This document shows positions 1-11,560 of a DNA stretch of 64,000 nt, one piece after another. Origin of the DNA: Monomorium pharaonis (taxonomy: Eukaryota; Arthropoda; Insecta; Hymenoptera; Formicidae); NCBI RefSeq assembly GCF_013373865.1, contig NC_050471.1, positions 17,231,047 through 17,295,046 of the forward strand. Reading direction: 5' to 3'. Made by a program: the position numbers and the translations under genes. Every line of letters begins with the position of its first letter. Within the stretch, counting starts at the first letter, position 1. Below the pieces are notes generated by a model. It was not told the origin of the DNA. It saw only the letters and a program-made list of their open reading frames with translations, and ran no database searches.

Positions 1-173
1 GGAGCACTAACTCGGCGCCTCACCTCTAATTAAAACTAATAAAAAAATGAAAATACGGTAACGCGGGATGCTAAAAACAACAAAATCGCTCCTCGGCTCG
101 GCGAGAAGTAGCCCCAGACCACCCCCTCGGCCGGGCTTACGCTCTTGTGGCGAGCGCGGCCAAACGCGTCACA
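1..173 (-). repeat. Family-B LTR-like repeat, partial copy
   Basis: Read on the minus strand this begins TGTGACGCG, folds into a short hairpin (GTGACG pairing with CGCCAC), and matches the first 170 bases of the copies at 20869-22494 and 59539-59979. Shared blocks include the GGCTACTTCTCGCCGAG segment and GAGGTGAGGCGCCGAGT. The window edge cuts it off. The family has TG...CA termini and 4-bp target duplications, so I read it as a solo LTR. A TIR transposon is a possible alternative. Confidence 0.7.
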
Positions 174-479
174 AGACTTATTCGAAGTTAAGTATAAGTA
201 TATCGGAGACAGTGACACCAAAACATCCGAAGCCCTCTTAAATATGGACATCTAAAGCCCTCTTAAATATGAATCCTTATTCTAATTTGAAAGTTAAGAA
301 AAAAGAATGTTGTAACTGAACGCATTCGCTGATTGGCTACGGATAGCCGCAGGATTCAGGATTCGGGGCGACTTCAATAAACAAAGAGACAGTAATATCA
401 GATTTAAATGTCGATTTATTTTTATTATATATCGAATATTAGTTTGTGATCTCTGTGCTGACATATGCATCATAACTAC

Positions 480-1170
480 GCTAGTATTTACAGATTACGC
501 TGGCGGTGTTAGTCGCTGCTTTAGTGGTGCGCGCGTGCGCATTCGGTATCGCGTGTTCAGCGGTATCGCGTTATTTTGATTGGCGGCGGTGCCGCGGCGT
601 TGTGAAACGGCCTTATGGCCCGGTGGCGGTGAGTAGCGTAGTGTCACTTGCGGCGCGGTGATCGGCCTGTCGGGCGGCGCGATCAGATTTCGGCAGGTAA
701 GGTTGGCGGCCCCTGGTCGGCGCGGCGTGCTCGCATTTATATCTAACGGATCAGCTATTCTCGGCGATCATTTCCGCGTATATGATCGGACTCTGCGTCG
801 GTTTCCCATCAGTACGAGGTCCCCGCCGAGGAACCCTGTGGTGTCCGACGGGTTGGCGGGCATCCGTACAAAACACGGATGATAGAGCGAGCCGGGAATT
901 GTGACGGTAGCTCAGTACACGGTCGGAAAGCGCTCACTACGCGCACGAAAAGATCATGATCGAGAAGTTAGGCGTTCAATACACGCGCTAAGACACCTGG
1001 TTCACTACACCAGGAAGAATAGTCTGCTCAGTACGCAGACTGGGAATGGATTGCTTTCTAGGAGCCGGTGGAGGACTTATATAGGTCCGATTCGATGGCA
1101 AGAGAAAAGACGTAAAAACAGGGACCACACGAAGTAGGAAAATAACGACCTTGTGGTTGTATATGCCTTC
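480..1170. other. CpG-rich stretch, unassigned
   Basis: This is GC- and CpG-rich DNA amid AT-rich sequence. Short open frames occur on both strands but none resembles a known protein. A strong donor-like site (GGCAG then GTAAGG) lies near 695. It could be a non-coding exon or promoter of a plus-strand gene, or another CpG-rich LTR like those elsewhere in the window. From 174 to 480 I see nothing clear apart from an AATAAA near 380. Confidence 0.3.
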
Positions 1171-1217
1171 ATAGACAAGCGGCAAAAAGCTCGTTAGAAT
1201 GTGTTGGAAAAAAGAAA

Positions 1218-1880
1218 AAGCATCAGCGGAAGAGGACCAGAAAAGTTAACTAATAAGTTAATTAAAGATTTAATAATCTATGGTTTGTCAATTAGGAGGC
1301 ACCTCAATCCGCTGGAGATATAAAAAAAGCTGTTGAGGGCACATATTTTCACAAATGTTCAGCAAACAACAATTACATAGCATAAACATTGCCCGGAAGA
1401 CAGTGATAGCTAGTGTGGCAGGTCGAAGAAGCTACTGGCGAATTGTATAATTTTTTAAACATGATCCACCACTGGCAGACAATGTTCAGACTAATTATGC
1501 ACTTTCGAACAAAAATTTGTTGCAGCGATGCTTGGGAGGCAACACAAAATTTAAACAAAAATGTGAATGCTTGTGTGTGGAAAGTTGCTCCAAAGCATTT
1601 GCATTGTGGTGTCAGGACAATAAAAATCGCGACATACTTGGCTATATGTGTCTTCAATAAAAGATACACAACGATCTTGAAAATCATATTTTTAGCTCAA
1701 CATTGCTTACAAGCAAATAATTTTGCAGTCAATGCTGATTCACGCCGCATAATGCACGCAGAGCAACACGTGTCTTCAGCTGTAAGAGAAGCATTTAACA
1801 GAAAAAAACACAACAAATGCAACAGTAAAATTTTTTTGAAGAAAAAGAGATTGTTGTATGGCCCTGAAATAACAAATTAA
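1218..1880 (+). pseudogene. MULE (Mutator-like) transposase, C-terminal relic
   Basis: The region translates, with frame changes and stops, to the C-terminal part of the Mutator-like transposase family common in insects and cnidarians. Seen in order: a KLTNKLIKDL segment, GLSIRRHLNP, CPEDSDS, ATGELYNF, LLQRCLGG, then WKVAPKHLHCG, IKIATYLAICVF and a basic tail. At least two frame shifts occur between ATGELYNF and VNACVWK. The second copy, at 29262-29585 on the minus strand, shares the APKHLHCG block and the following helix. The N-terminal catalytic half is absent, so the gene is dead. Confidence 0.8.
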
Positions 1881-2570
1881 GTGTAAGTGGCCAAAATGTT
1901 ACATTTTTTACGTATAAACATGTTGTAAAACTTTAAACACATTTTTCTCGAAACTACATTTTTTCATCTGATCGATAAATTTTCTCAAAAACCGTTTAAT
2001 CGATTGACTTGAATCTTTTTAAAATTAAATTTTAAATGTTTTTGCTGAAGCTTATATCTAAATTCAATTAATTTTTCATAAATTAACTATTTTTTCTAGC
2101 GCGTCAAAGTTTAAAAAATAAGAAAAAAATTGACGTTTCTTAAAAATAGTCGCTATTTTGTTAATTTTTAACTTTTTGACAAAAAAATAATTAAAAGTTC
2201 CAAAAAATTTAATATATTTTTATAATTTTTTCTGTCATTTGTTTTAGATCATTAAAAGCAGAAAAAAGTTATCGGCCAGCAGGCGGTGCATAACGTACAG
2301 ACCAATTTTCAAAGACGCACACAAGGTGCATTTTTCAACGAATTCAACGTAAACTAATCTTTTTTACTTTCAATGTATAATAAAAACAAAAGAAAAAACA
2401 CCAAAGTCACATCTTTTCTCTAAACATACAAAAAAATTCCAAAAACCATGTTAAAATTTACCCAAAAAATTGGTAATGTCCTCGTAATATTTTAGAAAAT
2501 AAAAAAATAAAATTTTGAACTAAGCTTCTTTATCAAGTTTGGCTCAGATTACACAGGCACACACAAAAAA
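1881..2570 (+). repeat. AT-rich 3' region of the MULE relic
   Basis: The opening part (AAACTTTAAACAC, then TTTTTCTCGAAACTAC) matches the sequence downstream of the other MULE relic (29100-29150, minus strand). Homology therefore extends past the coding region into the 3' untranslated part. No ORF of note. Confidence 0.5.
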
Positions 2571-2640
2571 ATGTTACAGAGGACTGAGTACTATATTTCT
2601 AGGTGCCAAATTCATGACAAATGCAGAACTGCTTTGAAAC
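2476..2640 (+). repeat. Dispersed repeat, inverted partner at 12030-12180
   Basis: The block runs from TTTTAGAAAATAAAA through GGCTCAGATTACACAGGCAC to a TACAGAGGACTGAGTACTA segment. It recurs inverted at 12030-12180 with the same order of blocks. The transposon family is not recognised. It may be a terminal part of the MULE or an independent repeat. Confidence 0.55.
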
Positions 2641-3444
2641 TTCGTTTTGAAGAGTCCATAAAAAGCTTACAGTACAATGAAAATGAGTATGTATGTGTTC
2701 CGATAGCGTATTCCACCAAACTTAAAAAGTTCCAAAATAACAAAATGCCCCCTAAGTGAGCACATCGTGCGGATAATTTGCACGGCGTGAACTCATGGTG
2801 CTAGACAGATCCTCAATTGATCCTCATATGACTCGCACACATAAGTGCCACATGCGTGCGGGTCATATAAGCATCATTTGCTCTCACCTTGTACCCTATT
2901 TTCTAATATATATTGTGACGTGACAGCCGCAGGCTGCTGTCTGTCACAAGGGCCTTATCGGCCCTTACGCGTTAACATCACGCGAGTCCTGCGTCCTCCC
3001 GCTCGGGAGCGGACGCGAAAGCGTGTGATCTCGTGTTTTTGCGGACATTGAGGGAGTAACGGAGACCCTTTTTGAGCGGGGGTCCGCAGGTAATACCGCC
3101 CTTATCTGGCCTACAATTTCCATCTTGTGAGAATTCAGATATTACCGCCGAATCACGCTTTCAGGATCCAGCAAAGGCGCGCGAAGCCGGCATCCTGACA
3201 CAGTGGGTCGAGGCATAGGAAAAAGCGGACATCGCACTTTTAGAATCAAAATATAATAGCTAAAGCGAAATAATATACATACATTGGAAAGTATGTACCT
3301 GATCAATTTAAATAATTGTTTGCAATATTGCATTAAACACTAATTGTTAACAACAATTTGTAAAAACGCGCTAGCACCGCCGGCATTAGTATTAACCAAT
3401 ATGCACCACGAGAAGGTTGCACGGTCGGATTTTGCATATCTTGT

Positions 3445-3470
3445 GTGTGTGTGTGTGTGTGTTTGTATGT
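3445..3470. repeat. (TG)n microsatellite
   Basis: A short TG tract inside the Transib 3' region. It produces a spurious VCVCV peptide. Confidence 0.8.
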
Positions 3471-3644
3471 GTGCGTGAAACACAAATATATGCCTCAAAA
3501 TAAACATAAAAATATATATATATATTGCACAGAAATGAGACCCCTTGACTCGTCACTTTCGCGGTATTTATTGACTCCAAACTCATCCTGGTATACTTTA
3601 ATGAAATATGAAAAGAAAAGGCAGAGAAATAATTATTAAAATAA

Positions 3645-5595
3645 TTATTTTAAAAACACTCGAATTTCGGCAAACAAATTTTGTTTTTTTCCTTCATTAC
3701 ATTTTGATCGTAAGCTCGAAATAAATGGATCAGATGTGATTAAAAGACTAAGAAGATCTCTGTTCGTAGCCGTTCTGTTAATTTTGCGCGTATGATCTCT
3801 CCTATATTGCCTGAATTCTTTGTTCCGCGCTTCGTTTGCTTCTTCTGACAAATGCCCGATAGGAATTGAAAAATGCGAAATAATTGCTTCTCCATGGATT
3901 AATAACTTGTGAACAGAATGGGACATATAATACCATCCATAATCTTTTACAAATAGTTCTGCTGTTTTCCTCGCAAACTGACCAAATTTTTTAGCGTTTA
4001 CCATTTCTCCGCAAGAAATTGCTTGTAAAATGATAGCAAAATTTTTTATTAGTGTTTTATTTAATCCGGTAATTCTTGAGGTTGTTTTTATGTCCGAAAA
4101 AAATCTTCTTGCAGTATTTCCATCATTTGTCAGTCCTGAACCTTGTTTGACAACATCTACAAGCAAATTTATTTGTTTTCTGAATTGTTGCTGAATTTTC
4201 TGTTTTGTTGCAATTTGTTGTTTTTTCAGAGACGGGTCGCGTACAACCCATTTTTTAAAAGATAAATTGTAAGATATATGAAGTAGAAACTCCATGCATC
4301 GAATTTTTGCATGAAGGCTTGATATGCCAAAATTATATGCTTTTTTATCAATGTCTTTCATTATAACTTTGTTAATATTGTTCATCTCACTCGGTTTTAC
4401 GCCGCAGAGATAACACGATGACGAAGATGATGTTACATCTGATAAAATTGTACATACTTTGCCGTCTATCATTGTAAAAAGCATTTCGTGATTAACAATC
4501 ACATTTTGGCATTTAGTTGGTACTAAATTGTTTATCTCTTGCTGCATCCTTTCATAATCTTTCTTACACATCTCTGCATTTTCATGGATAAACTCAAATC
4601 TAATAGGACGACAATATCTGGTGAAAGATGGATATTCGTTCACCCATACATCATTTAACCCATTCACTAATTTAATTGGGACAAAACTAGTCATAAAAAC
4701 GGTACTGTCCGATGCATTTTTGTTTACAAAGTGTTGTTTGTACATACTTTGGCTGGACACGCCATCGAAACCCCATTTACATATCAATGTTAAATTAGCA
4801 CATAGATTCACATCCACTTTGCAAACTTGAAGTAGTCTCATGATCGTGAGATTAAAAAGAGCCTGCAGTTCAATCAATGCTGAACTTTCGGTGACCGTTA
4901 TTTTATTTTCCAGCGGATAACATTCTAATTTTGTCTGCTGTATTTCATAGTAAGATTGCCATTGATTCGTACCGTTTTCAATAAAAGTTTGTCGTAATTC
5001 AATATACTGTTGCTTCGATAAATCTAAGTTGAGAAATAACGCTAAGCATTTTTCTTCGACAAAAGAGGCAATTTAGATTTATTCTCACAAAAATTTCTAA
5101 CACGTTTTTTTCTTTAGAATTTTTAATTAAATAGTCTAATATTTTTGCAAAATCAGAAGATCCAGCACTATTTAATTTTTGTTTTGCAGCATAAAGAAAA
5201 ACTTCTGTCGAATTACACGTTCGTAAATCAGCTGTTCGTCTTCTTTTATGTCTATCAGTAATAGCATCAAATGCTTTGTTGTGAGTCGATGAGCTTGTCG
5301 AAGCAGATTCGTGTGAAAGAATAGAATCAACATCATGGGGAAGTTTGAAAATTGTTTGGAGCCATAATTTATATTTTTTTGTGAAAATTTATAATGTCCT
5401 ATTGGATTTTTGCCATCTCCAAGAAAGATTTTTGCAAAATAATCGTAATGAAATGCTCAGATTTTTTTCGGATTGCTCTGATAACTTGAGTTCGCATTCC
5501 TTTGAAACAAAATTAATTAAATTTGTATTCATCGTGAAACCATAACCGGAATTTCGAAGAAATAAGAACAAATCATTGTAAGTCAAATTTTTCAT
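3645..5595 (-). pseudogene. Transib (RAG1-like) transposase, broken
   Basis: The longest open segment (3645-4877, 410 codons) carries RAG1/Transib core features: CKWGFDG near residue 37 (first catalytic Asp), LSDVTS near 147 and a CYLCG zinc-binding pair near 155. Near the C-terminus is GHLSEEANEARNKEFRQYRR (residues 341-360), which aligns with the RAG1 segment bearing the catalytic Glu. Upstream, the same strand continues with an N-terminal piece starting MKNLTYNDLF at 5595, an in-frame stop near 5389, a KLPHDVDSILSHES stretch and a frame shift near 5070. The core may have survived while the N-terminus decayed, so a full transposase is not made. Confidence 0.85.
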
Positions 5596-5827
5596 GATGA
5601 CTCAATATATATATTATTACGTAAACAGACAAATAAATCAACGGAAAAGAGTATATAGTGTAGGCAAACGCCCTGTCTATCTGTATGCTCAGCTAACTTA
5701 AGTTCGGCGCGCTCAACAGATTTGCCAGAAATCGAACTCAATAATGCGATAGTATAGGACCTATACTATGGGTGATACATACGAGCGCCCGTATAAAACA
5801 CTCGAACATCGGGCAGTAGAAAGATAG

Positions 5828-6283
5828 AGACATGTGACTCTCTTTTACTCGATTGTTCTAGCGTCAGGCTGAGTCAGGCATAAACAAACCATAGATCGAG
5901 CGTTTTACGAGGAGTAGGTGATAATCGCGGTAAGGGAAATGCGAATGCCAAATCGGGCATTTTCGTCACCGATCAGAAATGTTCGGCTTTCTCTTCTTGG
6001 CTCTCAGGATGCACCGAGCTCTTCTCTTTTTTCTCTATTCTGTTCCTCTCTCTCGGTGTTCCTTTCCTCTACCTCTACCTCTCGCTTTACAACATATGTT
6101 AGCCGAACATAATCGAGTCTTACGAAATAAACCGAGTTGGCATGAGTGCTCTTTTCCCCGCAATCAGAGCTCCCCTCGCCCTAAGCAAAGGCTATCGCTC
6201 ACTATAGTTAGCTATAGTGGCTATGAAGCCAGGAGCCAGGTCTGACGCTAGAACGATCAAGTAAGAAGGAGTCACATGTCTGT
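5828..6283. mobile_element. Foldback/MITE-like inverted repeat inside Transib 5' region
   Basis: The outer arms of about 45 bases mirror each other. The left arm contains ACATGTGACTC then GTTCTAGCGTCAG. The right arm contains CTGACGCTAGAAC then GAGTCACATGT. The 360-base interior shows no coding signal. No clear target duplication was found. Confidence 0.55.
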
Positions 6284-8334
6284 TACAAACAGCTACGGGC
6301 AACTGCAATTAATAAAATTGTAAAATAAAAAGTTTATTTTAATATAAAACAACAACAGAACCTTGGCCACTTGTGACCATTTTTTTGTATCATAACTTGA
6401 ATTTGCTTATGATATTTGATTTTTTGGTTACAAGAGAAAGACCGCCATTTTTGTTAAACTAATGTTTACATGTTTCATAAAAGTATTTTTCTTTATTAAA
6501 AAGTGATGTTATTAACATGTTAAAAATTTGTATCCAAATATTTAAATACAGAAGAGCTATACTACCTTAAAGTTTTATGAATAAAATGACAGGGAAAGAC
6601 ACTCATCAGAATTACAAGGTTCTGAGTGCGGTTTCACATGAATAATAAAAAAATTATTCAGAAGATCGGTCATTTTTAGTTGCTCTGAAGTATCTGTAAA
6701 TTGATTAACTAACAATAAATATTATACAAAAAAATTTTTGGTCTATGTCCGCGTTTTAACATTGCTCGATCCACTGTGCGACGGAGCGACTGCAGACCCG
6801 ATCCCGCATAAATTCTAGCGGAGATCGCGACAGCTTGTAATCAGTGAACGCCCTCGTCGAGGAAGAGGTAACGACCTGGTAGCGGAGGATGCGCCCGGCA
6901 AGAAGAGAAGAATCTGCCGCAGAAGAAAGCGCCAAAATTCTCGTGCACGGGGCCCAACAATATCGACCACCGCGCTTGGATCGATCAGCCAGCGACGGTG
7001 TGCACGCCGCGCGTTGCGCGAAAATCGATTTCGGAAAACCGCGGCCAATAAGGACCCGGCGTATCGGAGGCAAGGTGGGGCGCGTTGCCGAGCGACCCCC
7101 GCAGGATCCAGGATCCCTCACTCGAGCTGCGGACGTTGTATTGTATTGTGTGTGCGATCCAGATCCCGAGCTGAGATATCGTGTAAGAGGACGCAGGAGC
7201 CAGAAACCTCCCGATCCGGATGAAGCCGAGACGAAGAAGCCGGTTTGGTGAGACGAGCGTCGTATTGGAATTGTAAAGCCACCGATTTCGCGATTGGGCT
7301 ACTCACGAAAAAGTCACGAATTTATTACGATCTTGTGATCATTAGATTAAAGTCACGAATTTATTAGAGTATCGTTGCTTCGCCCGATCGCGCCCGCCCG
7401 CGTGGATTCGCTCCGTGCTGTTCGTTTCGTATTACGATTACGTTACGTATGCGTCCCGATCCGCAGCCGAGTCAATTGTAATTTCGTCTTGTAGTTGTGT
7501 CGCGAGTTATTAACCGCGCTGTGAATTGTCGCGCATTTATAATTTATTGTTAGCAAAATATTGATTTAATTTGTCGCATCAGTATCGCGAATCTCAGTTA
7601 ATTGCGCTCTTGTCCGATTTCCTTTCATTGTCTTGGTACCACCTCGTTGGCTAGCTCATAAGAATTATCGCGCATATCATTCGCGAGATCTTGTAACGTG
7701 TGGAAGAGCACGAGTCCGTCGCGTGTCGCGCGGGCTCGGAGTTACTGTTCGTCCCGATCGCCCTTGGTGACACTGTTATCCAATCGGGAGTTTGGCATTC
7801 AATAACGGCGCAGAATAAAGCGTAGACAAGTCGGAGAATTCCCGCGTACGCAAAATAAATTATTTTAGATCTGTCCCGCGTTTGTCAAATTTAATTCCGA
7901 GCGGTCATCCGCTTGTGACACGCGCGAATTACCATTGCCGTTCAACGAAGCCTTGTCATTTTATATCACCTGTTGTCAAATATATTTGTTAATCTTACTG
8001 TTACATTTACGTGTCTTAATAGTTCTCTTGCCTTCCGATTCCATCCGCCCGCGTCGACCTCCCCCTCTGCCATTTTAGGGCTGAGTAGCGGCTATCGGAG
8101 CCGCTAACGCCCCGGTCGCCCACGAGGCTTATTCTTTTCGCGACTTACAATTAGCTAATTTGAGCGCAATCTCCCGTGTATTGCGAGAAGAGTGGTACGC
8201 TCAACGTACCTAGCACCCAATCGAATATTTGTGTAGAACATCTTACGAGAAACGGTCGCCCCGACACCCGGGCGGTTAAGGGCCACGACCAGGAACGGAG
8301 GCGAATTTGACCGTCGCTCGCGAGCACGGTTACA

Positions 8335-8402
8335 ATGTGTGTGTGTGTGTGTGTGTGTGCGTGCGTGCGTGTGTGCGTGCGTGTGTGTGCGTGTGTGTGT
8401 AT
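8335..8402. repeat. (TG)n/(CGTG)n microsatellite
   Basis: An alternating TG/CG tract directly abuts the 3' end of the family-A copy. ORFs across it are artefacts. Confidence 0.9.
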
Positions 8403-8439
8403 TAAAAGACATTAAAAAACATGACATAACATGACATAA

Positions 8440-9130
8440 TATTTTGAATGTTTTTTTACTTACACATATAAAATACGAAACATATCATCGCGCGTGCTTC
8501 CGAGACGCCAAATGACGAAGACGACGGCGGCGAGAAGCGAATGGCGAGGCATGGACAGGCGTGAAGCCGCGCGAGCGGAAGCGTCCCGTCCTCGGTGTGT
8601 CCTTTCCGGACCGGCCGGTCGCGCGCAGACACGCGAGATTTTCAATTCACTAGACGGCAAGGCTCAAGGATAAGCCAGGAATACGGGAACAAAGACTATT
8701 ATTATTTATAAGCACTCGGGTACAGAGCACGCGGGGCACGCGAAATGTTATCGCGAGAACGTTAGCAACGCTACAGGTTGCTAGGCGTAGATGCGAGCTT
8801 GGATCGCGCTTGAGCGGCGGGACCACTAAACTAGCTGAGAAAAAGTTCGATTGGAGATCGAGCTTGGATGAATTAACACATTTCACGATCTCATTATATA
8901 TAGACCCACACAATTTGCATAATAATTAAATAAAATAATAATAATAATGATATAAAAGAACAATTACAACAAAAATGCTATTTTAATCGCTATGCGGGTA
9001 TTTTGTTATTAAATATTATAATATAATAAATCGCGCGCGGCTATTATAATATACGTACCTAATATCTAAAATTTTTCCGTTTCTTTAAAAGAACCAATAT
9101 TTTTTTCTTCTATAAAATTTTTAATCTTAG
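8440..9130. other. Unassigned; GC-rich then AT-rich
   Basis: 8490-8660 and 8715-8830 are CpG-rich without recognisable protein or repeat partner in this window. From 8920 on the DNA is AT-rich. No feature supported. Confidence 0.3.
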
Positions 9131-9150
9131 GTAATGTTAAATATTGTGTG

Positions 9151-9325
9151 TGTTCACCATCACGTGTGCGTAATCACTGTACCATCACACGTGTAATCAC
9201 ACGTGATGGTATAGTACAACCTTCTATGCACGAACGTATGCCAAAATCACTTCGTGAAGCGAGCATGATGCGTTCGTGCATGCACGGTATGATAATCACG
9301 CCGTGAAGGTATCATGACCCAGCAC
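9151..9325. repeat. Cluster of three palindromes with a shared core
   Basis: Three successive stem-loops. The first is CCATCACACGTG pairing with CACGTGATGG. The second is ATGCACGAACG pairing with CGTTCGTGCAT. The third is a weaker ATGATA/TATCAT stem. Each contains a core of the form AATCAC-NN-GTGA (at about 9194, 9245 and 9291), spaced about 50 bases. No coding content. Confidence 0.6.
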
Positions 9326-9559
9326 GAATTGTTATCTGGGTTATGAAAATATGAAGTGCGTTTTAGAGAATATCAAATACACAGAACATAAGTTTGCGGA
9401 GATTTGAAAATCATCTCCATCATTCTGGGACAGTAATTTGGATTTGTGAAGTATCCCTGCTTCCTATGTTTATGATAGTAGAGATCGTCAAAATCATTAC
9501 TGGAAAAAAGAATAGCCCAGGATTGCACTTAATCCAGAAAATCACAACGTTATTCAAAA

Positions 9560-10195
9560 GCCATGATTCGTTCCATCAAAAATCCTGCTTCCTCCACTCC
9601 ACATAAAATTTGGCCTAATAAAACAATTCGTCAAAGCTTTAAATAAAGAAGGCGAATGTTTTGCATATTTAATTGCTCGGTTTTCAGAATTAAGTAATGC
9701 TAAGAAAATCGAAGGTATTTTCAACGGACCTCAAATCCGTAAAATGTTTCGAGATGACAATTTCGTCAATACAATGGATAAAACTCAAAAAACAGCCAGA
9801 CTTAATTTCAAAAGTGTTGCTGAAAACTTTTTAAGAAACCACAAAAGCCACGACTAATGTTGTTGCTAATATAGTAAAAAATGTTGTTGCTAATATAGTA
9901 AAAAATGTTGTTGCTAATATAGTAAAAAATGTTGTTGCTAATATAGTAAAAAATTATCAACGTTTAGGTTGTTTAATAAATGTTAAGCTGCACTTGCTTC
10001 TTGCATTTTCATCTACAGTACTTTCCTGAGAACTTAGGTAACTACAGCGAAGAACAAAGTAAACGTTTTCATCAAGATCTGAAAGAAATAGAAAAAAGAT
10101 ACCAAGATGTATGGAGTGTAAATATGATGGCGCAAACTACTACTGGATATTAACAAGAGAAACTAGAAGTAGGGGTACGAAAAGGGCCAGGAATC
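9560..10195 (+). pseudogene. Transposon-associated orphan ORF relic
   Basis: An open stretch from about 9560 to 9857 gives LPPLHIKFGLIKQFVKALN, then GIFNGPQIRKMFRDDNF and LNFKSVAENFLRNHKSHD, followed by a stop. After a 24-bp tandem array the homology resumes with NYQRLGC, then FPENLGNYSEEQSKRFHQDL and EIEKRYQDVW after a shift. I recognise this as a family frequent in aphid, cnidarian and ant genomes and usually annotated uncharacterised. I do not know its function. Stops and shifts mark it as a relic. The N-terminal part is missing. Confidence 0.6.
9860..9955 (+). repeat. 24-bp tandem repeat, four units
   Basis: The unit ATGTTGTTGCTAATATAG+TAAAAA is repeated four times without change. It lies inside the pseudogene. 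24 bp equals eight codons (NVVANIVK), so the expansion keeps the frame. It replaces a single such segment before NYQRLGC. Confidence 0.9.
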
Positions 10196-10239
10196 CACTG
10201 CATAGATTATTTGAGGATAAAAAAATATGTTACAAACAA

Positions 10240-11560
10240 GAAATAAATCTTCTTTTCTTCTTAATTTAAAACTGCATCCTGTAGTTTTCCTCAAGTCTGC
10301 ACCCCATCAGCCCTGCGACGATGACATTCAAGCCTCGTGTCATCGCTTCGGCGATCTTCCCAAAGGTCTCGTGGTATTCGGCTTTCCCTCCTTTACTATT
10401 TTGGCCAGACTGTCCTCCGTCATTCTGTCAATATAGTCCTTCCATGCCCTTCTTCTGTTTCTTGTTTGTCTTACAACATCTTATATGTTGCACTTTTATC
10501 TTAAATCGTCATTTCTGACTCCGTCGCACAGTATTTTCTATTATTTATTTTAAAGTCTTTATCTCGGCTGTTCGTAGTTGTTTCCGCTCGCGTCTCGATG
10601 GCATACGTCATGATTGGTCTTATATACGTCTTATATATTTTCACTTAACTGCTAATGCTCATATGCTTATTTCTCCAAATCAAGTTACGCAGGAGTTCTG
10701 AGACAATAGCCGCTTTAGTTGTTTGCGCCTTTACTTCCTTTTTAACATCTCTACTGCTGATAATTTTTGCACGGTATGATAATCGGTTTTGCACAAGGTT
10801 TTGCACACAGATTGTGTCGAGCAAGGATAAACATAACAAAACAGAGGATTAAGTGTAAATCAACTTTGTAATCTAAAATATTCGCGACGTCGTTGACGGA
10901 TACGCACCTGTTCCTCTTGACAGTTTCAAAGAATCTGCCGAAAAGTATAAAAATGACGGCTCATGCACGCACGCACGCGTTCGGCTCGCTGTTCCTCTTT
11001 TCCATCCATACCTATGTACATACCTATCCATACCTATGCGCTGGGAGAGTGTAGGGAAAGAAGCTCGGTTGGTACTTCCAATCTTTCAAGGAAAATTCCC
11101 TGGCATTCCACCGGCGTCTCTTTAGCCTGAACGGCCCCAGGTCTCCACTTGTGGCCCCTGTGTGCGCTTTCGACTTTTACCGGTATTAAGTCCCATGAAG
11201 CTGTGATTCCAATGTGGCTTAATGGCCATGAGCCCGTACGACTCGTGCCAAGAGACGCCGGATAGCCCAAAAGCTAGACCAATTTCAATGCGACACAAGG
11301 CGCATTTTTTTCTTTCCCCACGCTTTACAATTCTCCCTTTCCTACGATTACACGAATGTTCCGTTACACACATAATCGAGTGTCGCGACTTTTTCAACGC
11401 TTTTGTTGTATACGGCTAACTTACATCTCTTTGGTTCTCTAGAGACTTTCCGCTGCCATCTTAAATTTATATAGGAACTTTTGTAAGTTGTCTTCATCCT
11501 CCGATATTATCACAGCATCGTCAGCGTAGCAAACTATTGATCTCTCTTCCCATTGTATGT
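10240..11560 (-). pseudogene. Non-LTR retrotransposon reverse transcriptase, C-terminal relic
   Basis: On the minus strand from 11560: RSIVCYADDAVIISEDED (with the YADD catalytic box), LQKFLYKFKMAAE, then EPKRCKLAVYNKSVEKVA to about 11360. The match resumes at 10840 with SSRDVKKEVKAQTTKAAIVS, LLRNLIWRNKHMSIS and a KIYKT...MTYAIETRAETT tail, running with shifts to 10240. This is a common insect non-LTR RT tail. The roughly 500 bases between (10860-11360) do not match it and look inserted. Several stops make it non-functional. Confidence 0.75.

Larger units (their letters stand above)
3199..6778 (-). mobile_element. Transib DNA transposon inserted in family-A copy A1
   Basis: The ends are inverted repeats: CACAGTGGGTCGAGGCA on the left and, read inward from the right, CACAGTGGATCGAGCAA. 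CACAGTG-type ends are the hallmark of Transib elements and RAG recombination signals. Sequence on either side rejoins into uninterrupted family-A DNA. The right flank reads CGACG and the left CTGA(C), an eroded 5-bp target duplication of the CG-rich type Transib prefers. Inside lies the transposase relic at 3645-5595. The roughly 1.2 kb 5' region holds a second inverted repeat at 5828-6283. Confidence 0.88.
2914..8334 (+). repeat. Family-A long LTR-like repeat (copy A1), split by Transib
   Basis: It starts TGTGACGTGACAGCCGCAGG and ends GCACGGTTACA. Removing the Transib at 3199-6778 leaves about 1.84 kb colinear with copies A2 (23005), A3 (36218) and A4 (49660). Flanks are ATAT on the left and ATGT on the right, a near-match to a 4-bp duplication next to a (TG)n tract. 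The start folds (GTGAC...GTCAC). A TGGCGCCCAA-like motif, here TAGCACCCAA, lies about 125 bases from the 3' end. TG...CA ends and 4-bp duplications suggest a solo LTR. No coding potential is convincing. Confidence 0.75.

Noticed and set aside
3645..4877. Intact domesticated RAG1-like gene
   Set aside because: The open frame lacks the N-terminus, upstream coding has a stop and a shift, and Transib ends flank it, so it is a transposon relic.
9860..9955. CRISPR-like array
   Set aside because: Units are contiguous without spacers, in a eukaryotic context; a tandem repeat.
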